A DNA stretch of 64,000 nucleotides from Angiostrongylus vasorum. Taxonomy: Eukaryota > Nematoda > Chromadorea > Rhabditida > Metastrongylidae. Under the pieces are notes generated by a model. That model saw nothing but the letters and a program-made list of their open reading frames with translations. It searched no databases and was not told the DNA's origin. The stretch spans positions 1 through 64,000 of the forward strand of contig JADANN010000020.1 of NCBI GenBank assembly GCA_018806985.1, read 5' to 3'. This document shows positions 37,330-49,029 of this stretch, piece after piece (position 1 is the stretch's first letter; the number at the start of each line of letters is the position of its first letter). A program made the translations under genes and the position numbers.

Positions 37330-40140
37330 ATACTTTCTGTATTTGCAAGGCGTATTTATGCATGCGTGTGTGGATGCCTTCTCGCTTATGCAGATTGTAT
37401 TTTTCGAGTCAATTCGGCCAAAAGCTTGCAATCAAGTGACAGGGAAGTATATGGAAGGCAGTTAGGAGTCGCCTCCAACAAATAAGCTCCATGTCCACTC
37501 TGGGAGAGCCTGGCATGCTGCCCGTGAGTATACCCAGCCCCCACTTTCAGAACCCGGTAAGCTATACGTGGGTATCAAAATGCTAAACACGCTAAAAAAA
37601 ACCGGCCCTCATTCCCCTGACCCCGAAAGAACCCCAAGTTTCGCAGCGTTAGGTAGGACGAATACGAAAAGGCTGCTAAAATCTCAGGGTCAATGGAAGG
37701 TGCCTGAATCACGAAGAACTGTGGTGACGATTTGTACCTACAATGCACCTACACTTTCATCCGACTCCTCGATAGAAGACTTGCTCATGCAAGCAAGAAG
37801 CATAAAGTACGACGCCATCGGCCCAGCCGAGACAAGACGATGCCACCCATTCAACGCCATGACACCAGAGAAGAACTGTTCCTCGGAACATACAACAGTA
37901 GACGAGTCGACGGCATCGGCGTTCTCGTCAACACGAGTTTGCCTATGAACATCGATTCATTCGAACAGCTTACAACCCGAACAGGACGTTTACGATTAAA
38001 AAGATGTTGATCAATACCGGCATTGACATACTTCATCGCTTACGCGCCGACATCAAACTATGACGAAGAACAAGTCGAAGCGTTCTATATGGACTTGGAG
38101 AAGTTCTACAGAGAAGTCAATACATTCTTCAAGGTCATCGTTGGAGATTTTAACGCCAAGACTGGACCAAGAAGAACGTCTGAAGAACGTCACATTGGGG
38201 CTCACGGATTGGAACGAAATGAACAGGGTGAACGGCTTTCTGAGTTTATCACGGCGACGAAAACCATGTATGGTAACTTGCAATTCCAGAAGCCCCCACG
38301 CTCAACGCTGGACGTGGGAGTCTCCCAGTGGAGAGTAGCACAACAAAATAGAACACATCATAGTAAATAGAAGGTTTTGCATAACTGATGTCGCTGTTGT
38401 CCGAAAAATTTTACACTGATCAGACCACCGTCTCCTTTGTGCAAGATTCAACTTCTCGCGGAAGAGAGAAAAAAGACGCTAAATTCAAAAACCGAAGTCC
38501 CAGAACCACCGCAAACTGGGACTTATTCAATTCATTAGTCTGCTGTTCGGAAGATGCCGTTGTCGATAACATCGACGAAGAATACGATCGGCTCATCCAA
38601 CATCTTCACTTTAGCGCTATGAAAGCTGAGAGTTCGAATGTCACCAAGAGACGTCTGTCTCCAGAATCCAGAAACAGTCGAGCTGATACGCCAGTGTGGA
38701 ATCGCACGACCTGCAGCCAACCGCGAACTAACGTCCAAACTTGCAAAACAATGCAGACAGGCGATAAAAGAAGATCTTAAAGACAGAAGAGCATCAGTAA
38801 TGGTCGAAGCTGTAGAGGCTGGGAAAAACATTCGCAAAGCCCACCGAAGCTTCGCCAATTACAAGACCAAGATGATTTGATTGCACTCCGACGCCCAGAC
38901 GGAACAGTTACAGCATCCAGAAAAGCAATGGAGAAAATCATTCACGAATACTACTCAGATCTCTTCGATAGTCACGTCCACTTTCGGTCATATGAAATAA
39001 AGGAGGATGAATATGTTGTACCACCGGTCCTCCCTTCCGAAATCCGACACGCCATTTCGTCGGTGAAAAAATTGAACAGCACCAGGTCCGGAGAGGACAA
39101 GACCAGAGCACCTGAAGAACCTTCCGCCAGTCCTCGTAAACACACAGGCTAGGGCTCTTCACACGTTACCTGTCTGAATGCAAGGTCCTTACTCAGTGGA
39201 AGACCAGTAAGACCGTGTTATTGTTCAAGAAGGGTGACCTATGCGACATCGGCAACTATTCATGCGAACATTGGAGTGGGATAAGATGGGAGTGAAAATC
39301 GACGGTCGGCAGTTACATCAACTTCACTTTGCTGATGACATCGTCCTTATGTCACCAAACATTAGCCAAGAGAAACGCATGCTTGCCGGTTTTGATAGAC
39401 CCAGTGGAAAGATTTTTCTTCGACTAAATCTCACAAAAGCGATTTTCATGAGGAGTGGATTGGTTTCACATACCCTATTCACTCTCAACGGAACGAATAC
39501 CTCCGAATGCTCCAGTTATGTCTATCTAGGTCGGGAAATCAACATGTTGAATGAATTAGCTCCAGAGCTGAGCAGAAAGAAGCGAGCGGCTTGTGGAGCT
39601 TTCAATAGTATCGAGGATGTTATGAAGAGGACAAAGAACACCTAACTCCGTGCCCACCTTTTCGACTCAACAGTACTACCTGCCCCTAACATATGCGTCA
39701 GAAAACTGCTCGCTGCGTAAGCAGGATGAATGATCACTCAGCGTTATCGAACGCGCAGTCGAAAGGACGATGTTAGGAGTATCCTGTTTCACACAAGTAA
39801 GGGATAGGATCCAAAGATCCGACATGCATCAACGATCAAAAAGTCAAAGATGATGTTCTTTATGCCAAACAGTCGAAGATAAGGTGGGCCAGACATGTAA
39901 AGCGTATTAATGACAACCGATGGACAAGAGCCGTTTGTGACTGGAATTTCTCGGGATGTCAAACGTACTGCAAGATGACCACCGACCCGATAGTCAGAGT
40001 TCTTCACTAAGAGCCTTGAAGAAAGATATGATGCTCGACGAGTCCCTAGAGCAAGCAGAACCCATTGGGCTACTCTTGCACGCGACAGGGGAAAAATGGA
40101 AGATTTAGTGGCGCCCGCTCGAGTCACTCGATGATCAACG
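37330..40140 (+). mobile_element. RTE-type LINE, copy R1, with the polymerase core deleted
   Basis: Best-preserved RTE copy. The 5' region is at about 37,380-37,690. Endonuclease segments follow: TICTYNAPTL near 37,730, AETRR at about 37,830 (family TETRR) and [14 protein letters not shown] at 38,138-38,180. The linker runs 38,400-38,880, and the polymerase start (SECKVLTQWKTSKT, KKGD) is at 39,175-39,240. At about 39,260 the frame jumps from DIGNY to TLEWDKMGVKIDGRQL, so the motifs between, including the first catalytic Asp region, are deleted. The FADD motif (LHFADDIVLM) is at about 39,328. The 3' part reaches about 40,140. Several frame breaks. RTE proteins normally nick DNA and copy their own RNA; this copy cannot. 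Confidence 0.85.
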
Positions 40141-40372
40141 GGACTACAGGTGATACAGATGAATCAGGGAGATGCTCCATGTTTTCCGATGTTTTGCCGC
40201 TATATGTTTGGCAAGCGTTTTATGAAAAAAATTGGTCCTCCGCTTCGTTTATAGTAGAAGAATGAAAGAGTTTGAAGGTGTGGTTTCATCTTAGAGAAGA
40301 AAAACAACTTGTACGATACTTCTAAACTAAGGATTCGTTACATGGAAGCATACTATATTCTTACAGGCATAG

Positions 40373-41973
40373 CTTGAACGGTGTGACGACCGTATGAAGA
40401 GATTTGTGAAGGAATTCCGTGATTCTGGCAAGGAGTTCGTTCTTGAGTTGAAGGGATTATAACATCAGCAGTTGCAGTCGGTAAGTGTCAACCTGTGCTA
40501 TTTTTTACCCACTTAGTGTCTTCTTAATTTTAGGGTGCTCATTCTCAGCAAGAAACTGTGAAAAAATCGTGAAAACGAGAAAAGTCGCGGTGCGAAACTC
40601 TACAAAATAACCACATTGCCGAAGAAATGGTGATTCAAGTTGTATTAATCTCCCACTGTTGGTGCTGTCTGAAGTTTTGGTTCATCTGCATATCTGTATT
40701 CTTCCACTATATCGTTTTTCAGTTAACCCTGTTTAGAGGAAACTACTAGTATCTAACCATCATTACAGAAGAGATACCTCGAAGGCACGAAAAGACGTGA
40801 TATTGATCGAGTATTGATTGTGCGTAGAATAATTGAAATGACAGCAAGCATCCAAAAACAAAGTGAAGAGATCAACAAGGTGGGATTGACTCATAATATT
40901 GTCTTTAAAATAATTGTGTTCGTTATCTGATGCGCTTTGTTTAATATCCATGGACATTTAATTTCACATGCGTGTAGTTGGTAGCTAACAAGTATTCATT
41001 TTCCAGCTATTTTTTGGATACCTTGGCAGTGCAGCGAGAGTTGAAATGGCTTACTCAGACACTTCATCGTACATTCAGTACGATTGAGGAGGCCTTGTTC
41101 AAGGTACAAGTTTGTTTTCCTAGCTGTGTTAACTAAGCTGTGTTTTGTTTCTACGATGTATCGACCAATGCAGTTTATGTTTAGCAGAGTCTCGCTGACA
41201 GTAAAATATGTGCTTTTAATAGTGTTGAATGGGTTTGCCGTACATTTGCAATTCGTATTTCAATGAACTAAAAGGAGTCTAGTAATTTTATTGAGAATAG
41301 GAAAACGGAGGTTAGGTCGACAATGAGAAACACGCCATTGTAACCTATTGGTGGAAACAACGAAAACCAACGGATGTTTGAGTAGTAGAGATGATATTTT
41401 GCCTCACCATTTGTGCTTAAACTATGGTAGCATTACATCTCCACTGTTCTCAGCATTTTTAATTGTTGGGACTGTTTTCACTCAGAATTCCTTTTTTCTA
41501 CCTGCCAACAGTCCATGAAATGAAGAGTGTTTCTAAGTTCATGTTTTCGTCTGGTATTATTGACCTTATGAAAGATCAAACCATTTTTTTGAAGGAGGTT
41601 GAAGACCAGAAGGGAGAACGGGAGTACAAATTGTTTGGGAAGCTGCATTTAAGCTGTATGGCGTCAGTCGAAGTTATCGAACGAAATGGAGCTCTCGCAC
41701 GCCAAAATGAGGAGTTGACTAACCTTATTAGTTTTTTTCTTTAATTTGCAGTTCTTGTCTTATATGCTTTAATCTTGAGAGTTGACGCAGTTTTTCTGGG
41801 GGATCTGATGTAAGGTTTTTGGATTTGGTTTTGTTCCACTTGAGATTTTTTAGATTGAGATTGAAAAGCAAAATCGATTTGATGACCAGCTGAACCGCAT
41901 TCAAGCTGACTTAAAAGTAGTTGTAGAGGAGAATAGGAAACTCGAAAACCTGTTGACTGAATTTTCTACTTAA
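40373..41973 (+). pseudogene. CCDC22-like gene, C-terminal half, with stops and frame breaks
   Basis: Six exon-like segments. E1 40,373-40,480; E2 40,534-40,629; E3 40,769-40,879; E4 41,007-41,103; E5 about 41,592-41,730; E6 41,854-41,973 with TAA. E3 (IVRRIIEMTASIQKQSEEI), E4 (ELKWLTQTLHRTFSTIEE), E5 (YKLFGKLHLSCM) and E6 (KVVVEENRKLENLL) align in order with the coiled-coil C terminus of CCDC22. That protein partners CCDC93 and COMMD proteins in the Commander complex for endosomal recycling. Lesions: in-frame TAA at 40,460 in E1; TGA at 40,570 in E2; one extra base at the start of E4, beside a run of six T; and a one-base phase conflict between E5 and E6. The N-terminal half is absent and an RTE copy lies immediately upstream. 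Either a truncated pseudogene or a real gene with homopolymer errors. Confidence 0.7.
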
Positions 41974-42639
41974 TTGTTATGTTCCTTAGCAAAGCAGGAC
42001 ACTACCCCTTCATCTTCCCTACTGTCATATATGCCTCTGTTTCATTTAATGAATTTTCTTGCAAACTTATTATTTATTTACGCTGATTTTCGTTGTCGAT
42101 AATGTAATAACAAAGTAGTAGGAATCATACACCTGCTCACAGAGATCCGTGATCTCTTTCGTGATCCTCCCCGCCTAATATGAAATGGTTATTCCTGTTG
42201 TATGCGGCATTGATGCATTGGCGTTCCTTTTAACACATAACACCCGCGGTTTTTCGCGTCGCTGCGTCTCGGGACGACGCCTGATTCTCACTGTCTGCGG
42301 ACTTCCCAGTTCTTTTTTTTTGTCAGTCACCGAAAGCTTTTCGATAAGCAGAGGAGTTGTGAACATGGCACTGTTATAGAAGAGACTGTTCTATCGCTCC
42401 ATGGATATGGTTGATGTGTCCATTATGAGTTACCACGTAAGATTCGAGATCCATTTTGTGGAATAAACATAGGTGGACAAAGTGGACGAAGTGCACTGAA
42501 CTCGATTCTTTCCAGTTCAGTACTTTATTTTGCTACACGGGTCTTTTTTTACCGCTTTTTTTATTCAGTCATTAGCTTGTCCAATACAGGCAATGTGTTA
42601 AGCTTATCTAATACATTTAATTTGATTTGTTTAGTTTAA

Positions 42640-42775
42640 ATTTTTGCCCAACATTTTTTTCTGGTTGGTTATGGAGGAGTTTGACCGTGTAGATTGCAGT
42701 CAACTTGACCTTTCCAGGCTCTGAGGAAGGCGAAATCCGCCGAAACGTCAGCTTGTACGTAAATAAAGAAATAAA
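42640..42775 (+). mobile_element. Penelope-like terminal fragment with hammerhead-like core
   Basis: Carries ctgaggaaggcgaaatccgc followed by cgaaacgtc and an A-rich end (aataaagaaataaaat). The word order CTGANGA, short stem, GAAAC is typical of termini of Penelope-like elements. No coding sequence remains here. Confidence 0.45.
42721..42746 (+). ncRNA. Candidate hammerhead ribozyme core
   Basis: CTGAGGA fits the core CUGANGA. A stem GGCG/CGCC with a small loop follows, then GAAAC. One extra A lies between the core and stem II, and stems I and III are not convincingly formed. It may be an ancient or inactive core of a Penelope-like element. Confidence 0.3.
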
Positions 42776-43156
42776 ATAACACCTCGTGTTTGCTAAACAA
42801 AAGTAGAAAGATTTAATTTGTCCGTTAAATGGTTTTATACACAGTTAATAATTTGCGAAGAAAAAAAATCATTTTTCGTAATGGTTCATTTTGCTACGAA
42901 GACCTGTTGGTGTAGAATTGATTATGTGCTACAGATACTATTGCGGGTTACGACGGCGCAGAAACGTTTTTCCTTAAATATTGAAGTCCTTCCCTTAGGG
43001 ACATGTATGGCCATGATAAGACGATAGAACATCGACTTCTTCAAAGTGATTCGATGATCACAGCGTGCATTTCCCTCACTTCAGCTTCATCTGTATGACC
43101 TGCCTGTTCAATTCGGCTTTTTGTATGGATGCCAAAAATATAAACTTGAAGAATGA

Positions 43157-43437
43157 AAAGGATAAAGCTCTGGGTGTTGATCAATCACAATGGGTGCGCC
43201 GTGCATTCGACTTCATTAAGCATCGTTAGAGGTGATTGAATGCGTATCTGGGCTATACAATGACTCGCGATGTTCTCCGGATCTAGCGAATCAATGCTGC
43301 TATCCTATCAGAGAAGTCTGTTGCTAATTTGCTGACCTCGGAGGGACGGAAGGCTTGGTGAGACGTGAACGAGGGGTCGATCCCTTGTGTATTGCATTGA
43401 ATCCCTAACCACTGCGCTAAATGCACCTCTAGATCGG
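43157..43437 (-). mobile_element. tRNA-headed SINE, minus copy
   Basis: Reverse-complement copy with the head at right (accactgcgctaaatgcacc) and the tail at left (aaggataaagctctgggtg). The minus-strand B-box-like GGATCGACCCC follows GTGTATTGCATTGAATCCC in reverse. It matches 30,265-30,540 and 50,654-50,907. Confidence 0.65.
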
Positions 43438-43739
43438 CACACTGCACTTTTCTACACTGATCTCTTGGCCAAGGAGAAATTGTGTGCCAACTACCGGTGT
43501 AGAAATACTTTCTTTCACAAAGGAATTTGTATGTAAGCTTCATCACCACAGAGTATACACAGTTCTAGCAAACTCCAAAACTCTTTAGGAATTGTTACTT
43601 CTTTTTTCAAACTAGCTTAAATAACCTGAGATTGCATTTTTTGTTTCACATACGCTACGCTTAGAGCTGGATGCCACAGATTGGAATTCGTTCTCACAAC
43701 CTACACGATATCGTACTTCCGGAAATGGAAAATCTCAGA

Positions 43740-45095
43740 CCGGTGAGGACCTTGGTCACTGTCATCCTACCGAAGAAGAATGACCGAACGGGACTGAGTG
43801 AAAGGTTCCTACTCAGTCAAAGACCATCAAGATCGTACTGTTGCTCGAGAAGGGTGACGTTCACGGTAGCGGAAACTGTCTCCCAATTTGCTTACTGTCT
43901 GTCGTCTATAAATTTTTCATTCGAGTCGTCTTAAACAGTATTGACAGAACACTGGACGTAGGTCAGCGATGTGAGCAAGCAAAGTTTCGAAAAGGATTCA
44001 GACGATGGACCACATCCACACGATTATAAGACTCGTTGAAGTATTGTGATAGTGCGAGAGACCTCTGTATCTCACTTTCACCGATTTATGGAAAGCTTTT
44101 TACTCACTTAAGATAGGAGTAGTCATGTAAGCGTTGGACGGCCACAACGTCCGTACTCAAACGTACTATGTGAACCAAAATATCACCATTCTCCATCGCC
44201 ATCAACATCTACGTCAAAAAACCAATGGTCGACAATTATACCATCTTCGCTTTGCTGATTTCAATGTTCTTATAAATCCAAGCATTATTCAGGAGGTGCG
44301 AATGCTTGCAGACTTTGACAACGCCTGTGGAAAGATTGCTCTTCAAATAGATCTCACAAGAACGACATTCGTGAGGAACAGATTGCTTGTTCTATACCCC
44401 ATTCGCGCGAAAAGGAACGGATTTCTTCGAATGCTCCAGTTACGTCTAGATAGGTCGGGAAATCAGTATGATGAACGACGTAGCAGCGGACTTGAGTAGG
44501 GAGAAGCGAGCAGTTTAGGGAGCTTTAAAGCACATCGAGGATGTAGTGAAGAGAACGAAAAACAACGAACTTCATGCCGACTTTTCGGTTACACAATTCT
44601 TCCTGTTCTAACGTTTCCCTTCCCTCAGTAACCCAGTCGCTACGTGAAGAGGATGAAAGACCACTCCGCTGTATAGAATACGCGGTCAAAAAGACGATAT
44701 TAGGAGTATTTCTTTTCGCACACGTGAGGAAACGACTGTGAAGCGTCAGCCTACATCAACGATAAAAAATCATAGACGCCATGATATCCTCCAAGCTGTC
44801 GGAGATAAGCTGGTAGGCAGGACATGTAATTTATACGAACGGCGACCACAGTTGAACATGAGCCCTTAATGGTGGGATTCTTCTGGATGTCAAACGTACT
44901 GCGGAAAGACCACCGACCCGATAGGCAGAGTTCTTCACGAAAAGCCTAGAAGAAAGATATGATGCTTAACGAGTCCCTAGAGCGAGCAGAACCTACTGAG
45001 CTGCTCTTGCACGCGACAGAGAGGAATGCATGATTTACTGGCGCCCGCCCGAGTCGCTTAACAATCAACACGACGACATGTGATACTCAAGTGGA
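43740..45095 (+). mobile_element. RTE-type LINE, 3' fragment R2
   Basis: Starts inside the region just before the polymerase. It retains ICLLSVVYKFF-like and RVVLNSIDRTLDVGQ words that R1 has lost, then the polymerase 3' half. The catalytic FADD is mutated to FADF (LRFADFNVLI, about 44,250). The 3' end (tgctcttgcacgcgacagag) matches R1 near 40,070. Many stops and frame shifts; a fossil. Confidence 0.75.
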
Positions 45096-45104
45096 AACCC
45101 CTCT

Positions 45105-46275
45105 TTTTTTTCAACTTTTGAGCGTTCAAACTAACCTATGCAAAACTGAGAACATCACAGAGTGGTACCGCAAGCCAGATAATAAAGGCATTCTGGTTCT
45201 TTAGTTCTTCCGTCATCCTTCGTGCACAAAGAGGTCCTTGTGAGAGACGTGTTTCTGACAGCAAGCAAGGTGTGAATAGGGCGAGAGCAGAATGAAGAAT
45301 TTTTCAATTTGGCGCAGCAGATAACAATTACGAATTGCTACGAAACAGTAGCTGCTCGGAATAGGTTTGGACGAAAAGCCATGGTTCCAAACATTAAGTC
45401 GGAATAAGCTCCCGTTTATTCTACCCTTAAATCCTAGCAAAATAGGCACAGCTATAAAATACAGCTTAGGAAGTGCCAGCCTAAATAAATTCGTAGCAGT
45501 AATTGAAATGCCACCGAATACGCTGAGACGCCAGCTAGTTCGCAAACGACTGTATGACCGACGACGAAGGCACCTCTTCGAGAGTACAAAGGAATGTGGA
45601 CAACGACTTGGACCATCGCCTTTGAGAAAGACGGAAACGTCGAAATGTTATCATAAACAATATTTAGTAACAACTTCGTCTTACCTCGTGTTATCTTATC
45701 AATGAAATAGGCTACATTGATCACTTATACCAAGGTTAAATGAAAGTCGGTTTACTATGATTATATGGTCGTCTGTGTGAAAAGCAAAATTGCGCAATTT
45801 GCTCCAACGCGAGAGGACGACTGCATGAGTTTCGGTGCGGTATACCTAATCGCATGTGAAGCATGCATAGAGGGAATAGAAGCCGCTACGCTACGCCACT
45901 CTGCATCTGTGTAGAAGGGTACCTAGTTGGGAAAATAAGGCAGCAAAACATTCCACTAGTCCCGCATAGGGCACAAAAACAACGCAGAAGTCGATGAAAA
46001 AGTCAGTATCCTCGCACAGGGATCTACAAGATCTGCGCGGAAAACCTTTGGAATGTTTTGGATAAATTCCAAAAATGAAATGCAAGGAGAAGTGTGTTGT
46101 GATTGGATTGTGCTAGACCTTGCGTTATGCCTCAGGATGACTTTATCTGATCTAAATCTGGCACATTCCTGCACCGTGTAGAACTCTGTTTGGCTGGTCT
46201 CTACTAAAGCTGGAAAACTTAACAGGAACAAACTTACTAATTCTCAGGAGAAGTTGTTTGCTATGTGAATAAAAA
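45105..46275 (+). mobile_element. Penelope-like element relic with GIY-YIG domain
   Basis: EWYRKPDNKGILVL (45,155-45,200) matches the post-polymerase segment of Penelope-like proteins. IEMPPNTLRRQLVRKRLYD (45,508-45,564) matches the region before the endonuclease. SFGAVYLIACEAC (about 45,827-45,865) is the GIY-YIG start (here GAVYLI). EVDEKVSILAQ with RKTFGMFWINSKNEM (about 45,985-46,080) is the rest of the nuclease. An insertion of about 190 bp at 45,600-45,790 splits the frame, and there are many stops. Intact Penelope-like elements encode a polymerase fused to this nuclease. The element continues to about 46,830, beyond the 390-bp insertion at 46,276. Confidence 0.7.
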
Positions 46276-46667
46276 CCACCCAACGGTTTATCGCCACATC
46301 GTGGCTGTGAGGTCTTCCTGAATATCGGACTGCGATGTACAGCAAGGGGATTCTTCCACCCTGCAGGGTCTCCCAAGCTGAGAAGGAGTCCGGCGTTTCC
46401 ATCAGGAAGCCTAGCTAAGAGTAAACCAATACCGGGATCCACCACCGTCCTGCCGGGATCAAGATAGTCGTATGGTGGCTAATCTCCTTCTGGTCCACAA
46501 GGGTTGCGCCTGCTTGTGATGGTGACGACCTGGGGCAGAATTTGGCTTGGCTGATTTCGGGACTCCAGAGAACTACAATGGCTAATCCGGCAAATCTCCG
46601 AAAAATGGTGATTATGCTGGGGCCCGCACAACCAGTGAGGACAGGTCGTTCACGTATCAAATAAGTG
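46276..46667 (-). mobile_element. 390-bp SINE-like element, copy A4, with exact 12-bp target duplication
   Basis: Bounded by identical TGTGAATAAAAA at 46,264-46,275 and 46,668-46,679; 392 bp, minus orientation. It interrupts the Penelope-like relic, so it inserted later. Confidence 0.78.
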
Positions 46668-46679
46668 TGTGAATAAAAA

Positions 46680-46850
46680 ATCTATGTATTATATTTTTTC
46701 CTGTTGCGTTTATGAAAAGGTTTGGCTCACTTTCAGTCAGACTCACTCACAAACTGCGTATCAGTTTGTCCTTTCAAGGCTCTGAAGACGGCTAAATGGC
46801 CAAAACATTAACCAGTATTATGCTTCGTAAGTCGTTTTATTAGCAACATC
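46680..46850 (+). mobile_element. Penelope-like 3' terminal region
   Basis: Continuation of the relic after the 390-bp insertion. It contains ctgaagacggctaaatggcc followed by aaaacatt (46,782-46,810), the same architecture as at 42,721, but GAAAC is mutated to AAAAC. A ribozyme with this change would be inactive. Confidence 0.5.
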
Positions 46851-47426
46851 GTCTCGTTCCCTCAAGAAAACAGTGAATTATTTGATCAATGCCGAGGTTA
46901 ATAGAAGGTTAGTCTTGGGAACTACTATGCCAACATCAGCGTAGTCTTCTACATCTTCACACTGACATCCACCATATAGAGCATGAAGCAAAAGTGGAAG
47001 ATTCTACACTATGTCGATGCTGAATCATTGGCCACTATCAGGTGAAGTGGTAGTGGGTAGCGTACTGGTACTACGGTTCACTACAAACAGGGTGCAGGTT
47101 AGCATGACCCCCTAATGACTTACCAAGCCCATAACCCTTCCCTAGGCAGAAAATTCGTGTCAGGCTGATCTGGGACCAGATGGCTGTGTCCGATCAACAA
47201 AAATATGGCACGTGATTGTGATGAAAGCTTTGGAACGCCTTAGCAAGGTAGGAATCTGCTCGGCTAAAGTTCACCCAAATTTGTGAGAGCCAAAAACTAA
47301 AGCAGGGGCATAATCCGCAGATCCGAGATTCCTTGCTTAAAAGATGTGAAAAAAATGAGTCAGATGCTATAAGGACTAAGGTGCATAAAATGTATGATGT
47401 TGGGTCGTGTACAACAGAAAAGAGAT

Positions 47427-47813
47427 CCTTACTTGGATACTTCGATGGCCCATCCTCACTGGTTGTGCGGGTCCCAGCATAATCTCCATTTTTCGGGGAT
47501 TTGCTGCTTTAGTCACTGTGGTTGCCTGGAATACCGAGGTCAGCTTTGCCAAAGTCTGCCCAGGTCGCCACAACCATAGGCAGTTGCAGCCCTTGTGGAC
47601 CAGAGGGAGATTTGCCACCATGCGACTAATTTGATACCAGGTCGGCGGTGGGTTCTAGTATTGGTCGACTCTTAAGTAGCCTTCTGATGGAAACGGCAGA
47701 TTGTTTCTCAGCTTGGGAGACCCTGCCAAGGGGATGAATCCCCCCGCTCTATATCGCAGGCTGACACCCAGGAACACCTCCCAGCCGCGATGAGGCGGTA
47801 AACCGTTGGGAGG
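47427..47813 (+). mobile_element. 390-bp SINE-like element, copy A5, with exact 11-bp target duplication
   Basis: Bounded by AGAAAAGAGAT at 47,416-47,426 and 47,814-47,824; 387 bp. It begins ccttacttggatacttcg and ends aaaccgttgggagg, which defines both ends of the family. Confidence 0.78.
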
Positions 47814-47824
47814 AGAAAAGAGAT

Positions 47825-48721
47825 ATAGTGTTTATATCTCTAGTGCTATAGGTGAAGTCTGTGTTCTCTAGGTCCTTGCTAACCGCTGAATTCTTCTAGT
47901 TACTAAAGAATTTCCTTCTGTTGTCGGAAAATCAGCATTATTCACAATGTGGTGGTATGCTGTTTATCGAATAGGAGGCACCTTGTCTCATGTCTGCAAC
48001 TGAAAATTAACCGTTCAGCGTTATGTGTTAAATCGGCTACTCTCTACCTTTTTTCATTTCATTCCATCAAGTGTATCCTTGATGTCGTTGAGTTCTCTTC
48101 GCTATGGTAATTTATTGATTTTTGATTCATGAGGTAGCACAATCTTGATCTGCAGACAGGATAAGTTTGCCACAAAGTTTTTATTCTGTGATTCGATCCA
48201 GTGTTGAATTAGCTGTTTTATCCCTTTTTGTTTCGAATAGTTCGTCGTTTATGTTATTCTGACAAGTTTTTGCGAAAATAAAGGAAAATTTCTCACACTT
48301 GCCTTTCGATACATTCGAATCTACGAGACACTTGTGGTTGTTTTATCTGTGGGCAGAGGAATCAGCTTATTACAATTCTATTCATGTTGGTGACTAATAA
48401 GCTGTTATTTATTGAATCAAATCAATAATGAGCTGCTAATTGAACGGTCGTTTTGAGATTCGTAAAGTCTGTACTAAACAGATCCAGGTTTCTGCAAACT
48501 CGATGCTCTTCTTCCTTCAACGAAGAGGTGCAAAGCGTGAAGTTGCTGGACGAAAAGTCAAAATTTCGTAGAAATCGATGGGATTGACAACGGGTAAAGG
48601 AAGAAGAATCCTTGACCACCTACGTTTTGCAATAAATGCTCAGTTAGCACATTTGCAACGATGCGAGTGATATATGACTCATTCTTCTTCGACCTCATTC
48701 CAGCGTATAATGTTCTTTATG
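47825..48721. other. No firm gene; one coding-like minus frame
   Basis: A minus-strand frame at 48,422-48,619 ends LKEEEHRVCRNLDLF, then FTNLKTTVQLAAHY and a stop. Its composition is protein-like, but no convincing acceptor precedes it and no neighbour exon was found. The rest is AT-rich. Confidence 0.25.
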
Positions 48722-48818
48722 TGAGGACATACTTGGACACTTGGATGACCCGTCTTCACTGGGTGCGAGCTTCAGCATAATTTCCATTCTCCGGAGATTT
48801 GCTGGTTTAATCATTGTG
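48722..48818 (+). mobile_element. 390-bp SINE-like element, head fragment A6
   Basis: About 97 bp matching the left end of the family (tacttggacacttggatg, cagcataatttccatt, gagatttgctggttta). The rest is missing. Confidence 0.55.
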
Positions 48819-49029
48819 GTAGCAGCTTTATCTCTAAACATCACAACTTGTTGACAGTTCCTACTCATTAGTTCGATGGGATTGGAGCCTCCCTAGGAAT
48901 GAACTACTAGCTTCTCTGGAAATTAACGTCCTGTTTCAACCGGCATTTTCAAAGTGGGATATCTCAGCTACGAATAAACTTTAGCAATCCAGGTAGGAAG
49001 GATTATTTACATATTTTTTACTAATGAGA

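Noticed and set aside
45634..45665. Third hammerhead-like motif (gagaaagacggaaacgtcg)
   Set aside because: The core has changed bases at two invariant positions; the hairpin alone is not evidence.
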